Shown here: positions 24,789 through 33,487 of the stretch, piece by piece
Layout of the letters: each line of letters starts with the position of its first letter
How positions within the stretch are numbered: position 1 is the stretch's first letter
Origin: JAWWOW01 sp033851265
Lineage (GTDB): Bacteria > Actinomycetota > Actinomycetes > JAWWOW01
Assembly (NCBI GenBank): GCA_033851265.1
Contig: JAWWOW010000003.1
Coordinates: 124,001-188,000, forward strand
Direction: 5' to 3'
DNA length: 64,000 bases
Program-made: the position numbers and the translations under genes
The notes under the pieces: generated by a model
The model's database searches: none
What the model was told of the DNA's origin: nothing
Seen by the model: only the letters and a program-made list of their open reading frames with translations

Positions 24789-25715
24789 TCAGCCGGCGGC
24801 GGCCTCTTTGGCGGTGGGTGGCTCCGCGACGATGTCGATGACGACTGCAGCGCTGTCGGTGGGCTTGCTGCCTGGTTGCGGCGGGATCTCGACGAGCACC
24901 CGGCTACCGACTGGCATGCCGACGAGAGAATCGAACGGATTCGGAGTCGAGGCCTGACCAACGGCTATCCCAGCAGGCGCGCCCAATTTCCACGTCGAAG
25001 CGAGCGCCTTGTTGGTCCAGTCGACCGCTTCGTAATGCAGTACGACGAAGCCGGCCTTGACGACGGCACCCGTGCCCTTCGCGAGCAACACCGTTACGGC
25101 CTTCTTCGGCACCGCGGTGCCCTTGGTAACCGAGACGGTCGGTCGCTTAGCAAGTGCACCCCCGACTTTCACACCGCCGGTGGACGTCGTCTGCTTGACG
25201 GCTTTCGGGTCACCCGCCGCGGTTGGGCCGTACACATCGATGACATCGATGACGAACACCAACGTGTCGGTGCCACTGATCCCTGCTTGTGAATTGCCCT
25301 GGGCGCCGTATCCCTTATCCGGTGGAAGGACGAGCAACACGCGACTTCCGACCTTCACGCCGACCAGCGCTTCGTCCCAACCAGGAAACACCTTGCCCGA
25401 ACCGATTGGCGCCCCGAGTGGTTGTTTGCGGTCATAGGTGTTGTCCAAGAGCTTGCCTTTGAAGATCTGACCGAGGTAGTCCACGACTATGAGGTCGCCT
25501 TTGGCGATGGCCGTGCCCGTGCCTTCTTTCAACACCTGCTTCTGCAATGTCTTGCTGGGCTTGCCGGAGAAGGTGAGCGTCGGCTTGTCGCCGTACGACC
25601 CGGTGACCGTTGGCAGCTTTCCCGATCCGCCGCCCGATCCGCCTCCACAGGCAGCCGCCGTGACGAGCACGAAGGGCAGAACAAAGGCAGCCAAAAGCAG
25701 CCGATTACGGCGCAC
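24789..25715 (-). CDS. FKBP-type peptidyl-prolyl isomerase lipoprotein, two domains
   Basis: A 308-aa lipoprotein. The signal ends at lipobox T-A-A-A-C followed by a glycine/serine linker. The first FKBP domain (about 50-165) shows V-D-Y-L-G-Q, F-P-G-W-D-E-A-L-V-G, V-L-L-V-L-P-P-D-K-G-Y-G and F-V-I-D-V-I-D-V. A second, weaker copy (about 195-300) has V-V-L-H-Y-E-A-V-D-W and V-L-V-E-I-P-P-Q but lacks the K-G-Y-G element, so it may only bind. It is expected outside the membrane, helping secreted proteins fold. Start GTG 25715. Confidence 0.88.
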   Translation of the reverse strand: MRRNRLLLAAFVLPFVLVTAAACGGGSGGGSGKLPTVTGSYGDKPTLTFSGKPSKTLQKQVLKEGTGTAIAKGDLIVVDYLGQIFKGKLLDNTYDRKQPLGAPIGSGKVFPGWDEALVGVKVGSRVLLVLPPDKGYGAQGNSQAGISGTDTLVFVIDVIDVYGPTAAGDPKAVKQTTSTGGVKVGGALAKRPTVSVTKGTAVPKKAVTVLLAKGTGAVVKAGFVVLHYEAVDWTNKALASTWKLGAPAGIAVGQASTPNPFDSLVGMPVGSRVLVEIPPQPGSKPTDSAAVVIDIVAEPPTAKEAAAG

Positions 25716-25770
25716 AGGAGGACCTCAGATGCGTTCGGGGGTGTGCCACCAGCGTACGTTGCTCCCAAAT

Positions 25771-25785
25771 CTGACGCCCTGTTAG
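25771..25785. promoter_or_regulatory. CTGAC-N5-GTCAG-type operator, copy 2
   Basis: CTGACGCCCTGTTAG, extended by three bases each side into nine-base arms with one mismatch (25767-25789). It overlaps the -10-like TTAGAT and ends 9 nt before the CoA-transferase ATG, ideal for repression. Confidence 0.68.
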
Positions 25786-25794
25786 ATTTTTGTG

Positions 25795-27018
25795 ATGAGC
25801 GCTCCTCTCTCTGATCTCCGTGTCGTGGAGTGCTCGATGTTGGGCCCTGCTGCGGTGACGAGCGCGCTCGCGGATCTGGGTGCCGACGTCATCAAGGTCG
25901 AGCCCCCGGGCGGCGACTATGTGCGCGAGATGACGTGGCCGATCGTCGACGACGTCTCACTCATGCATCTGCACATCAACCGTGGCAAGCGCAGTGTCGT
26001 GCTCGATCTGAAGACCGACGGTGGGCAGCAGGCGTTCCGCGATCTCGTCGCACAAGCGGACGTTGTCGTCGAAGCGATGCGTCCCGGTGCCCTCGAGCGC
26101 CGTGGGCTCGGGTACGACGTGCTCCGCGAGATCAACCCGCGCATCGTGTTCGCGACCGTGTCGGGTTATGGCACGACCGGCCCCTACAAGGACTACCCGA
26201 GTCACGGCGTTGCCTATGACACCTGGGCAGGTGTGATCACACCGGCGACGGACGACGACGGCTTCACGTACATCCCGGAGCACGTGAGCATCGGCATCTT
26301 TGCCGCCCCGTTGTACGGCGCGGTCGGCATCTTGTCGGGCGTCATCCGGGCCCGCGCGACCGGTGAGGGCTGTCGGTTGGAGCTCGCACAGTCGGACTCG
26401 GCCGCGGCCTTCGACTGGTATCGCAGTGAGTCATACAAGGCGTATGAGCGCCCCGATAGTGAGGTCACCGGCAACAAGGCCGACAACTACGAGCGGCGCG
26501 CCCCCGGCACGGGCGGCATGCAAGAGGGCGTGCGCTACCAGATCTATGAGACCAAGGACGGCCATGTGCTGTTCATGGCGTCGGAGCAGGCGTTCTGGAA
26601 GAACTTCTGTGAGGGCGTCGAACGCACGGACCTGTTCGACAAGTGGCCGGGTGCGAAGTACGCCGACCACGCGCGCGGCAACCGCGAACTCCAGACAGAG
26701 CTGCGCGAGATCTTCAAGCAGCGAACGTCGGCGGAGTGGATGGAGTTCGGCGGGCGCGTCAACACACCGATTGCACCCGTGAACACACCAAAGACGTTGC
26801 CCGACGACCCGCAGTTCACCGACCGGCTCGGGTGGATTCCGGCGTCGCGTCTCGGTGCTGACCAGTTGCCGTTCCCGGTGAACTACGAAGGCGTCGACGT
26901 ACCACTGCCGACCAAGGCGCCGACGGTTGGTGAGCACACGGACGCTGTGCTGCGTGAGGTCGCGGGATACGACGACGCGATGATCGAGAAGCTCCGCGCC
27001 GACGGGGCGCTCGGCTGA
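25795..27018 (+). CDS. Family III CoA-transferase (CaiB/BaiF type)
   Basis: A 407-aa family III CoA-transferase, moving CoA between carboxylic acids. Characteristic features are A-D-L-G-A-D-V-I-K-V-E-P-P-G-G-D near residue 30, the glycine-rich V-S-G-Y-G-T-T-G-P-Y, and the aspartate in L-A-Q-S-D-S that forms the acyl anhydride. ATG 25795 is chosen; GTG 25792 directly before it is possible. It is the first gene of a three-gene operon with a ligase and a ferredoxin-fold protein and carries the palindrome at its promoter. Substrate unknown, probably a pathway acid. Confidence 0.88.
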   Translation: MSAPLSDLRVVECSMLGPAAVTSALADLGADVIKVEPPGGDYVREMTWPIVDDVSLMHLHINRGKRSVVLDLKTDGGQQAFRDLVAQADVVVEAMRPGALERRGLGYDVLREINPRIVFATVSGYGTTGPYKDYPSHGVAYDTWAGVITPATDDDGFTYIPEHVSIGIFAAPLYGAVGILSGVIRARATGEGCRLELAQSDSAAAFDWYRSESYKAYERPDSEVTGNKADNYERRAPGTGGMQEGVRYQIYETKDGHVLFMASEQAFWKNFCEGVERTDLFDKWPGAKYADHARGNRELQTELREIFKQRTSAEWMEFGGRVNTPIAPVNTPKTLPDDPQFTDRLGWIPASRLGADQLPFPVNYEGVDVPLPTKAPTVGEHTDAVLREVAGYDDAMIEKLRADGALG

Positions 27019-27019
27019 C

Positions 27020-28552
27020 ATGGAGATCCCAGCGACGATCCCTGCTCTGGTCGAAGCAGCAGGGCAGGAGTACGCCGACCGCGAGGCGATCGTCGATGGT
27101 GATGTGCGGCTGACGTTTGCGGAGTTGGCAGCGCGCGTGCGCGATGCGGGTGCGGCGTACATCTCGGCCGGTGTGAAACCCGGTGACCCAGTCGGGTTGT
27201 GGGCACCGAACTCTGTCGAGTGGGTCATCGCTGCACTGGGGTTGCTTGCAGCCGGCGGAATCTTGGTCCCGATCAACACGCGATTCAAAGGTGATGAGGC
27301 GGCGTACTTGCTCGCCAAGACGCGCGCGACCGCGCTCGTGTCGGCCGGAGAGTTCCTCGGCACCGATTACGTCGCATTGCTGCGTGCGTCTGACACCGCG
27401 CTGCCACACCTGACAACGCACGTCGTGCTGGACGACAAGGCACCCGACGGGACCGTCGCCTGGCCGGAATTCCTCGCTGCCGCTGACACGTCCGTCGCGT
27501 TGCCGGTGAGCAAGCACGACGACCTCAGCGACATCATTTTCACGTCGGGTACGACGGGGCGTCCCAAAGGCGTGATGGTCACGCACGCGCAGTCGTTGCG
27601 GGTATTCGACACATGGTCCGACATCGTGGGCCTGCAAGAAGGCGACCGTTACCTCGTCGTCAACCCGTTCTTCCACACGTTCGGTTACAAAGCGGGGATC
27701 CTCGCGTGCCTGATGCGCGGCGCGACGATCGTGCCGGAGCCGGTGTTCGACGTCGATCGCGTGCTCGCGCGCATCGGCGAGGAACGCATCTCGGTGATCC
27801 CCGGACCGCCGACGCTCTACCAGTCGATCCTCGACCACCCGCGTCGCGAGGAGCACGACCTGTCGTCACTGCGTCTCGCGGTGACCGGCGCGGCGGTCGT
27901 GCCGGTCGTATTGGTGGAGCGGATGCGCGACGAGTTGTCGTTCGACACGGTGCTCACGGCCTACGGGCTGACGGAGTCAACCGGCACGGCGACGATGTGC
28001 CGGCGCGATGACGACCCGGAGACGATCGCGACGACGTCGGGTCGTGCCATCCCCGACACCGAGGTCCGCATCGACGCACCGGAGGGAGACCCGGGCGAGG
28101 TGCTGGTGCGCGGTTACAACGTGATGCTCGGTTACTTCGAAGATGACGAAGAGACTGCGAAGACCATCGACAGCGAGGGTTGGCTGCACACCGGTGACGT
28201 GGGTGTGATGGACGACCGTGGCAACGTTCGGATCACCGACCGCATCAAGGACATGTTCGTTGTTGGCGGCTTCAACGCCTATCCCGCTGAGATCGAACAG
28301 GTTCTGGCGCGGCATCCCGGCGTCGCGGAGGCTGCGGTCGTCGGCGTACCGGACGAACGGCTCGGTGAGGTCGGCCGCGCGTTCGTCGTACCAAAGCCAG
28401 GGGCGAGCGTTCACCCCGACGAGGTCGTCGCGTGGTGCCGGGACCAGATGGCCAATTACAAGGTGCCGCGGGCAGTTGTCGTCGTTGATGTCCTGCCGCG
28501 CAACGCCAGCGGCAAGGTGTTGAAGTTCGAGCTCCGGGAGGGAACAGCGTGA
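27020..28552 (+). CDS. AMP-dependent acyl-CoA ligase, FadD3-like
   Basis: A 510-aa adenylate-forming ligase with intact motifs: F-T-S-G-T-T-G-R-P-K-G (phosphate loop, about 174-184), Y-G-L-T-E-S-T-G, L-H-T-G-D-V-G-V-M-D and the catalytic lysine in N-A-S-G-K-V-L. Its size and layout resemble mycobacterial FadD3, the ligase of the steroid ring-degradation acid, but this assignment rests on general similarity. It starts one base after the CoA-transferase stop and overlaps the next gene by GTGA. Confidence 0.87.
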   Translation: MEIPATIPALVEAAGQEYADREAIVDGDVRLTFAELAARVRDAGAAYISAGVKPGDPVGLWAPNSVEWVIAALGLLAAGGILVPINTRFKGDEAAYLLAKTRATALVSAGEFLGTDYVALLRASDTALPHLTTHVVLDDKAPDGTVAWPEFLAAADTSVALPVSKHDDLSDIIFTSGTTGRPKGVMVTHAQSLRVFDTWSDIVGLQEGDRYLVVNPFFHTFGYKAGILACLMRGATIVPEPVFDVDRVLARIGEERISVIPGPPTLYQSILDHPRREEHDLSSLRLAVTGAAVVPVVLVERMRDELSFDTVLTAYGLTESTGTATMCRRDDDPETIATTSGRAIPDTEVRIDAPEGDPGEVLVRGYNVMLGYFEDDEETAKTIDSEGWLHTGDVGVMDDRGNVRITDRIKDMFVVGGFNAYPAEIEQVLARHPGVAEAAVVGVPDERLGEVGRAFVVPKPGASVHPDEVVAWCRDQMANYKVPRAVVVVDVLPRNASGKVLKFELREGTA

Positions 28553-29334
28553 AGGACTATCCGATCAAGGTCGGCTCGATGTTGTTCACGATGGTGGAGC
28601 CACACAAGGGCCACGAGGTCGAGTACAACCGGTGGTACGAACGCGATCATTTCTATGCCGGCTGCATGATCGGCGCGTGGCAGTTCGCGGGACGGCGGTT
28701 CGTGGCGACGCGCGACCTCAAGTCATTGCGCTATCCCGATGACTCACCGATCACGCCGGCGAAGGAGATCGGTTCGTACGTCGCGATCTATTGGGTCCTC
28801 GACGGCCACCACAACGAGTGGAACAAGTGGGCCGTCCAGCAAGTCAACTGGCTGCACGAGAACGGCCGGATGTTCACCGAGCGCGACCACATCCACACGT
28901 TGTTGTATGACTACGACTGGCACGCGGGCGACCCCGAGGGCGTCGGGCCTGCACTCGCGCTTGACCACCCTTATGCCGGTCTCGTGTCCGTTATCGGTGA
29001 CGCGAGCGAGTCGGTCGGCCGTGACGGGGCGGGCGAATGGTTCCGCGCAGAGGTGTTGCCCGACCTGTTCGCGAACACCCCCGTCGACCAATGCATCTCG
29101 TGGACCCCGCAGCCGTTGCTGGGCAGCGCCCCGAGCGACGTGCCGAGAGCGGAGGCGTCGGACAGCCGGTTCATGCAGCTCTACTTCCTCACCGAGCGTC
29201 CCGACTCGTCATGGGAGAAGGCCTTCGCCAATCTCGGTGACCGCATCCGGGACGCTGGTGTCGGCGAGATTGCCTTCGTGTCACCGTGGATCCCGACAAT
29301 CGTCGGGACGGACACCTACACCGACGAGCTCTAG
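28549..29334 (+). CDS. Tandem ferredoxin-fold (EthD/dabb-like) protein
   Basis: A 261-aa protein of unknown function. The N-terminal half has the dimeric alpha/beta-barrel look (M-L-F-T-M-V-E-P, then E-Y-N-R-W-Y-E-R-D-H-F-Y-A-G), and the second half repeats the fold more loosely (L-V-S-V-I-G-D, later R-F-M-Q-L-Y-F-L-T-E). No signal peptide. GTG 28549 overlaps the ligase stop. The stop shares CTAG 29331-29334 with the convergent methyltransferase. A lyase, isomerase or helper role in the CoA pathway is inferred from position only. Confidence 0.78.
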   Translation: MKDYPIKVGSMLFTMVEPHKGHEVEYNRWYERDHFYAGCMIGAWQFAGRRFVATRDLKSLRYPDDSPITPAKEIGSYVAIYWVLDGHHNEWNKWAVQQVNWLHENGRMFTERDHIHTLLYDYDWHAGDPEGVGPALALDHPYAGLVSVIGDASESVGRDGAGEWFRAEVLPDLFANTPVDQCISWTPQPLLGSAPSDVPRAEASDSRFMQLYFLTERPDSSWEKAFANLGDRIRDAGVGEIAFVSPWIPTIVGTDTYTDEL

Positions 29335-30071
29335 CCCTTCCGCAGGACGACGGTCTGGCCGGGGCGAAAGCGGGACGGCACGGCGACGTACGCCGCATTG
29401 AGCAACGTGCCGGCAGCGCGCAGCTTGCGGTTGTCGGGCGTGCCGTGCAACGCCGCGACATAGCGGTAGTCGAAGTACGCTTTCGCCATCCACCGCTCGA
29501 CCGTGAACCCCGCCTCACGCGCGACCGACTCGAGCTCGCGACGGGTGTACTCGCGGAAATGACCCGGGTTGGTGATGTCCTCACGGATTGCCTCGAATGG
29601 ATGGCGTCCGATCAGCATCTTGGCCCGCTTGTGCAGCGCAACGGCGTTCGGTGTCTGTACGACGAGCACCCCACCGTCGGCGACGAGTGTCCGCAGGAAT
29701 CGCAGCACCAACAGCGGTGAGGTGTACAGGTGCTCGATCACTTCGGCCATCACGATCACGTCGTACGCCGGGATGTCGCGGCGCCACTTGTCTTCGGCCT
29801 GCGCCCAGTTGAGGTCGAACCAGTAGTTGGTGCCTTCCGCGGTCGGGCCGTTCTTGGCAAACCCGAGGCTGTCGACGGAAACACCGAAGGTGTCCTTCAG
29901 GAGCCCGGTCAGCCGCGAGCGACCGATGTCGAGCACCCGGGACTCGGGGCGGATGTAGTGCTCGAGGAGGGCGAGCAGCTCGGCGTAGCGGGGGGCGTGC
30001 AACAACGCGTAGACGTCACCGTCGACGGCCGCCCGGACCGCCCGACGTCGCTCGCGAAGGCTGCCCGGCAT
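29331..30071 (-). CDS. SAM-dependent methyltransferase
   Basis: A 246-aa class I methyltransferase. Motif I is V-L-D-I-G-R-S-R-L (about 48-56), which lacks the usual second glycine of GxGxG. Y-D-V-I-V-M-A-E-V-I-E-H-L and the D-G-G-V-L-V-V-Q-T-P-N strand follow, giving the MetW/PF13489 pattern. ATG 30071 opens P-G-S-L-R-E-R; the longer open frame to 30347 lies over the XRE gene. Substrate unknown. Confidence 0.8.
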   Translation of the reverse strand: MPGSLRERRRAVRAAVDGDVYALLHAPRYAELLALLEHYIRPESRVLDIGRSRLTGLLKDTFGVSVDSLGFAKNGPTAEGTNYWFDLNWAQAEDKWRRDIPAYDVIVMAEVIEHLYTSPLLVLRFLRTLVADGGVLVVQTPNAVALHKRAKMLIGRHPFEAIREDITNPGHFREYTRRELESVAREAGFTVERWMAKAYFDYRYVAALHGTPDNRKLRAAGTLLNAAYVAVPSRFRPGQTVVLRKG

Positions 30072-30125
30072 GCGGCTGAGCCTAGGGTCGGCGCACCGAT
30101 ATCGCAAATCTGCTATACTCAGGTC

Positions 30126-30458
30126 ATGGGTGGAGATCTGATCAAGGAGGCCCGCCGGCGGGCCGGCCTGACGCAGGCCGAGCTGGCAGCGCGGGCTGGT
30201 ACGACGCAGTCCGCGATCGCGCGCTGGGAAGCCGGCGCGGTGTCGCCGTCCTTCGACACAGTGCGGCGGCTGCTTCGACTGTGCGGCTTCCACCTCAACG
30301 TTGCACTCGAACCCTGGGACGAGGGCCTGGCCGACGACTGGCACCAAGCGCAGCAGTCACTGCGACACAACGTCGATTGGCGCCTCGACTCGAATCGCAA
30401 CGCGGTGACGTTCGCGGAGAGCCTTCGGGCGGCGAGCAAGCAGGCCACCAATGCCTGA
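30126..30458 (+). CDS. XRE-family DNA-binding protein (putative antitoxin)
   Basis: A 110-aa protein. The helix-turn-helix spans about 5-60 with A-G-L-T-Q-A-E-L-A-A-R-A-G-T-T-Q-S-A-I-A and W-E-A-G. A C-terminal helical tail follows. TATACT, a clear -10, lies 9 nt before ATG 30126, so the mRNA is almost leaderless. The stop overlaps the nucleotidyltransferase start by 8 nt. The pair looks like a toxin-antitoxin unit in which this is the repressor and antidote. Confidence 0.82.
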   Translation: MGGDLIKEARRRAGLTQAELAARAGTTQSAIARWEAGAVSPSFDTVRRLLRLCGFHLNVALEPWDEGLADDWHQAQQSLRHNVDWRLDSNRNAVTFAESLRAASKQATNA

Positions 30459-30984
30459 CGATCCACCGTTCGACCCGGATCCGATAATCGAAACCTTGGT
30501 TCGTCACAACGTGGAGTTCGTGCTCATCGGCGGTTTTGCGGCGGTGGTTCGTGGTGCGCCCTTCGTGACGTTTGACGTAGACATCACCCCGAAGCCCGAC
30601 AAGCAGAATCTCACCCGGCTGTCGTCGGCGCTGAAGGAGCTCGGGGCGCGCGTGCGCACCCAGGATGTCGATGGCGGGCTGCCGTTCGACCACGACGCGG
30701 ATTCGTTGGCGCCGGCGGGGGTGTGGAACCTCACCACTCGCTATGGCGACCTTGATATCTCGTTCGTTCCCACCGGAACGGAGGGGTTCGGCGACCTGCG
30801 TCGAGACGCGACGAGTGAAACGCTTCGGGACTTACATGTGGTCGTTGCGTCACTGGCCGACATCGTTCGCTCCAAGGGCGCCGCGAACCGACCCAAAGAC
30901 CAACGATCCTTGCCGCTGCTCCGAGAGTTACTGGCTCGAGAGAGCGAGCAGCGGCGGCAGCGGGGGCGGCGTACCCAGTCCTGA
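30451..30984 (+). CDS. Nucleotidyltransferase (MenT/AbiEii-like, putative toxin)
   Basis: A 177-aa Pol-beta-type nucleotidyltransferase. The minimal motif is present: L-I-G-G-F-A (glycines about 27-28), T-F-D-V-D-I (aspartates about 42 and 44) and D-L-D-I-S-F (about 100-102) for the third acid. Relatives include MenT/AbiEii toxins that add nucleotides to tRNA ends, and housekeeping nucleotidyltransferases. Pairing with an XRE regulator favours the toxin reading, but target and toxicity are unknown. The stop overlaps the operator of the next gene. Confidence 0.8.
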   Translation: MPDDPPFDPDPIIETLVRHNVEFVLIGGFAAVVRGAPFVTFDVDITPKPDKQNLTRLSSALKELGARVRTQDVDGGLPFDHDADSLAPAGVWNLTTRYGDLDISFVPTGTEGFGDLRRDATSETLRDLHVVVASLADIVRSKGAANRPKDQRSLPLLRELLARESEQRRQRGRRTQS

Positions 30985-30995
30985 CACCCCGTCAG
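30981..30995. promoter_or_regulatory. CTGAC-N5-GTCAG-type operator, copy 3
   Basis: CTGACACCCCGTCAG has perfect five-base arms and ends 20 nt before the amidohydrolase ATG. A -10-like TACGGT (31004-31009) follows, so the box sits in the -35/-10 space. Its first bases overlap the stop of the nucleotidyltransferase gene. Confidence 0.68.
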
Positions 30996-31015
30996 TTTTC
31001 GGGTACGGTCCTGCC

Positions 31016-32233
31016 ATGAGCGAGTTCCCCAAGATCGTCTCGGTCGACGACCACGTCGTCGAACCCCCTGACACCTGGAGCAAGCGGCTCCCAGCGAAGT
31101 ACCAGGATGTCGGCCCGCGCGTCATCTACGCGCCGGCGGGCGAGGTGGTCTTCAAGGGCGGCAAGCTCACCATCGCACCGGGCAAGAAGGGCGAGGGCCC
31201 CGAGGCAGCGTTCTGGTTCTACGAGGAGCTCCGTCGTCCACTCATGCGCCTCGATGCAGCGGTCGGTTACCCCCGCGACGACGTCGACCTGCGTCTCGTC
31301 GGTTACGAGGACATGCGCAAGGGCGCGTGGAGTGTTCCTGAGCGTCTTGAGGACATGGAGCAGAACTGGATCGAGTCCTCGCTCTGCTTCCCGACGTTCC
31401 CGCGATTCTGCGGACAGACGTTCAAGGAGGCCAAGGACAAAGAGCTCGCCGACCTCTGCGTGAAGGCCTACAACGACTTCATGGTCGAGGAATGGTGCGG
31501 TCCGTCCGAGGGCCGGCTCATCCCGCTCATCATCATCCAACTGTGGGACGCCGAGTTGGCAGCAGCAGAGGTACGCCGCAACGCCGCCCGCGGTGTGCGC
31601 GCAGTCTGCTTCTCCGAGATCCCGCCGTACCTCGATCTCCCCTCGATCCACGACGAGAACAACTACTGGGATCCGTTCTTCCGGGCCTGCGAAGAGACGA
31701 ACACCGTCATCTGCATGCACATCGGCTCGTCGTCAAAGATGCCGTCGACCTCCGCAGACGCGCCGCCCGCCGTCGGCTCGACGCTGACGTTCGCCAACTC
31801 GGCGTACTCCCTCGTCGACTGGCTGATGTCGGGCGTGTTCACGCGCTTCCCCAACTTGATCATCGCCTACTCCGAGGGCCAGATCGGCTGGATCCCTTAC
31901 GTCCTCGAGCGCGCGGACATCGTCTGGGAAGAAAACCGCGGCTGGGGCGGCGTCGCCGACAAGGTGCTCGAGCCACCGAGCGAGCTGTTTCGCAAGCACG
32001 TCTACGGCTGCTTCTTCAACGACGCGCACGGGCTCAAGGCGCTCGACGAGATCGGCGTCGACAACGTCACCTACGAAAGCGACTACCCGCACTCCGACTC
32101 GACCTGGCCCGACACGCGCAGCCTGGCGGAAGAGCACATGAAGGAGCTTTCCGCTGACGTCGTCGAGAAGATCGTGCGCACGAACGCGATCAAGATGCTC
32201 GACCTCGACGCGAACGGTCGCTGGAAGGGCTAG
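31016..32233 (+). CDS. Amidohydrolase-2 family hydrolase
   Basis: A 405-aa PF04909-type TIM-barrel hydrolase/decarboxylase. The N-terminus has V-S-V-D-D-H-V-V-E-P-P-D-T-W instead of a plain HxH. A later metal histidine is in I-C-M-H-I-G-S-S, and the aspartate in Y-E-S-D-Y-P-H-S-D-S-T-W-P. The C-terminus matches the fragment at the window start, so paralogues flank the region. Such proteins occur in several copies in actinobacteria that degrade aromatic or terpenoid compounds. The promoter carries operator copy 3, linking it to the acyl-CoA genes. Confidence 0.86.
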   Translation: MSEFPKIVSVDDHVVEPPDTWSKRLPAKYQDVGPRVIYAPAGEVVFKGGKLTIAPGKKGEGPEAAFWFYEELRRPLMRLDAAVGYPRDDVDLRLVGYEDMRKGAWSVPERLEDMEQNWIESSLCFPTFPRFCGQTFKEAKDKELADLCVKAYNDFMVEEWCGPSEGRLIPLIIIQLWDAELAAAEVRRNAARGVRAVCFSEIPPYLDLPSIHDENNYWDPFFRACEETNTVICMHIGSSSKMPSTSADAPPAVGSTLTFANSAYSLVDWLMSGVFTRFPNLIIAYSEGQIGWIPYVLERADIVWEENRGWGGVADKVLEPPSELFRKHVYGCFFNDAHGLKALDEIGVDNVTYESDYPHSDSTWPDTRSLAEEHMKELSADVVEKIVRTNAIKMLDLDANGRWKG

Positions 32234-32238
32234 CTAGC

Positions 32239-33300
32239 TCAGGCGCTGACCGTTCCGCCGCCGGACTTCTTCTTCGTGTCTGGCTTCGGGTCAAAGAACC
32301 AGCCGCAGAACTCCGCGCCGTAGCCGTTGAACTGCGCCGACAGTGTGGTCATGCCCTTGATCGCGACGTGCTCTTGGGCGAGCCCGCGCTGGTAGGCGTT
32401 GTAGTCGAGGTGCCGGAGCGCGGTTGCCAGGCTCTTGTACGAGTTCTGCAGCTGGTCTGAGGCTTTCAGCGCTTTATAGACGCCACGTTGCAGCCGCGCG
32501 CGATCAGCCGTTGGCAGCGGCAGCTTGCGCAGGTCGAAGGCCGTCTTCCTGTCGATGGCGACGAGCCGATCGAGGAACTTCGCGTACGCGGCGGGAGAAG
32601 CATTCTGTCCCGGGTCCTTCACCAGGTACATCGCGTGCGATGCGACCCCGCAGGCTTTGTCAGCGCCGAAGATCCAGCTCGCCTTGCTGGCGGGGATCTT
32701 CAGCTTCGACCGCGGAGAGCCTGCTGCGCCGGGGGTGGGGGCTATCGGCCGGTGCGTTACGGCGTCGATCTTTGAGATTGATGAGTACCAACTGTCGAGA
32801 GCATCGCCGAGCGACAAGATGTGGCCGGAGTACGGCGTGGCTAGGAAGTCGCTCGCATCCTTGGACTTCTTGGCCTTCTCCAAGTTGGCGAGATACTTCG
32901 CCATGTTCTTGACAGCGACCACTAGCGCCTTCTGATCCTCGACCATGGTCTTGGGTGGCGTGAGGGCCTGCACTTGTGCGCTGAGCTTGGTCACCTGCGG
33001 CGAGATGCGCGCGTTGACCACCGTGTTGCGAACCGCCTCGAGGATCAACGTGTTGGATGCGTCGGCCTTGTCCAACGCATCCTGGACCGGCTGGATGGTG
33101 AAGTAGAGCTTCTTTGAGATGCCGTCCACTTGGACGGCGTACGCCGCTTCGGCGCGATGCAGCTTCTTGAGCGCTGCCTTCTTGTTGTTGTCCGCGATCT
33201 GCGCGTGCGCCACGACGATGTCGCTGACGACGACGCCCAGGATGACCGCGAGCACGATGCCCGCCTGGATCCAAAACGAACGGAGACGAGCAGGAAACAT
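32239..33300 (-). CDS. Exported protein of unknown function
   Basis: A 353-aa protein with one N-terminal hydrophobic segment (about 11-33) acting as signal or anchor. The rest is mostly helical and lysine/alanine-rich, with two short regions that could form coiled coils (K-K-A-A-L-K-K-L-H-R-A-E and L-A-N-L-E-K-A-K-K-S-K). It ends K-K-K-S-G-G-G-T-V. I recognise no domain. Confidence 0.7.
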   Translation of the reverse strand: MFPARLRSFWIQAGIVLAVILGVVVSDIVVAHAQIADNNKKAALKKLHRAEAAYAVQVDGISKKLYFTIQPVQDALDKADASNTLILEAVRNTVVNARISPQVTKLSAQVQALTPPKTMVEDQKALVVAVKNMAKYLANLEKAKKSKDASDFLATPYSGHILSLGDALDSWYSSISKIDAVTHRPIAPTPGAAGSPRSKLKIPASKASWIFGADKACGVASHAMYLVKDPGQNASPAAYAKFLDRLVAIDRKTAFDLRKLPLPTADRARLQRGVYKALKASDQLQNSYKSLATALRHLDYNAYQRGLAQEHVAIKGMTTLSAQFNGYGAEFCGWFFDPKPDTKKKSGGGTVSA

Positions 33301-33487
33301 GGCCGAGTCTTTCTCTGGGTGCCCAGCCCCCCGGCCAGGTCGCTCGGACGAGTAAACGACGAGACCAATCGGTGGACACGGGAATCTTCTGCATTGTTAT
33401 CAACGAGTGGGCGGCTTGTGTGGATCGGTCTGAAATGTCCCACGGTGCGAGCGGTGCGTCCCACCGCGAGCGCATCAACCGCGGCTT

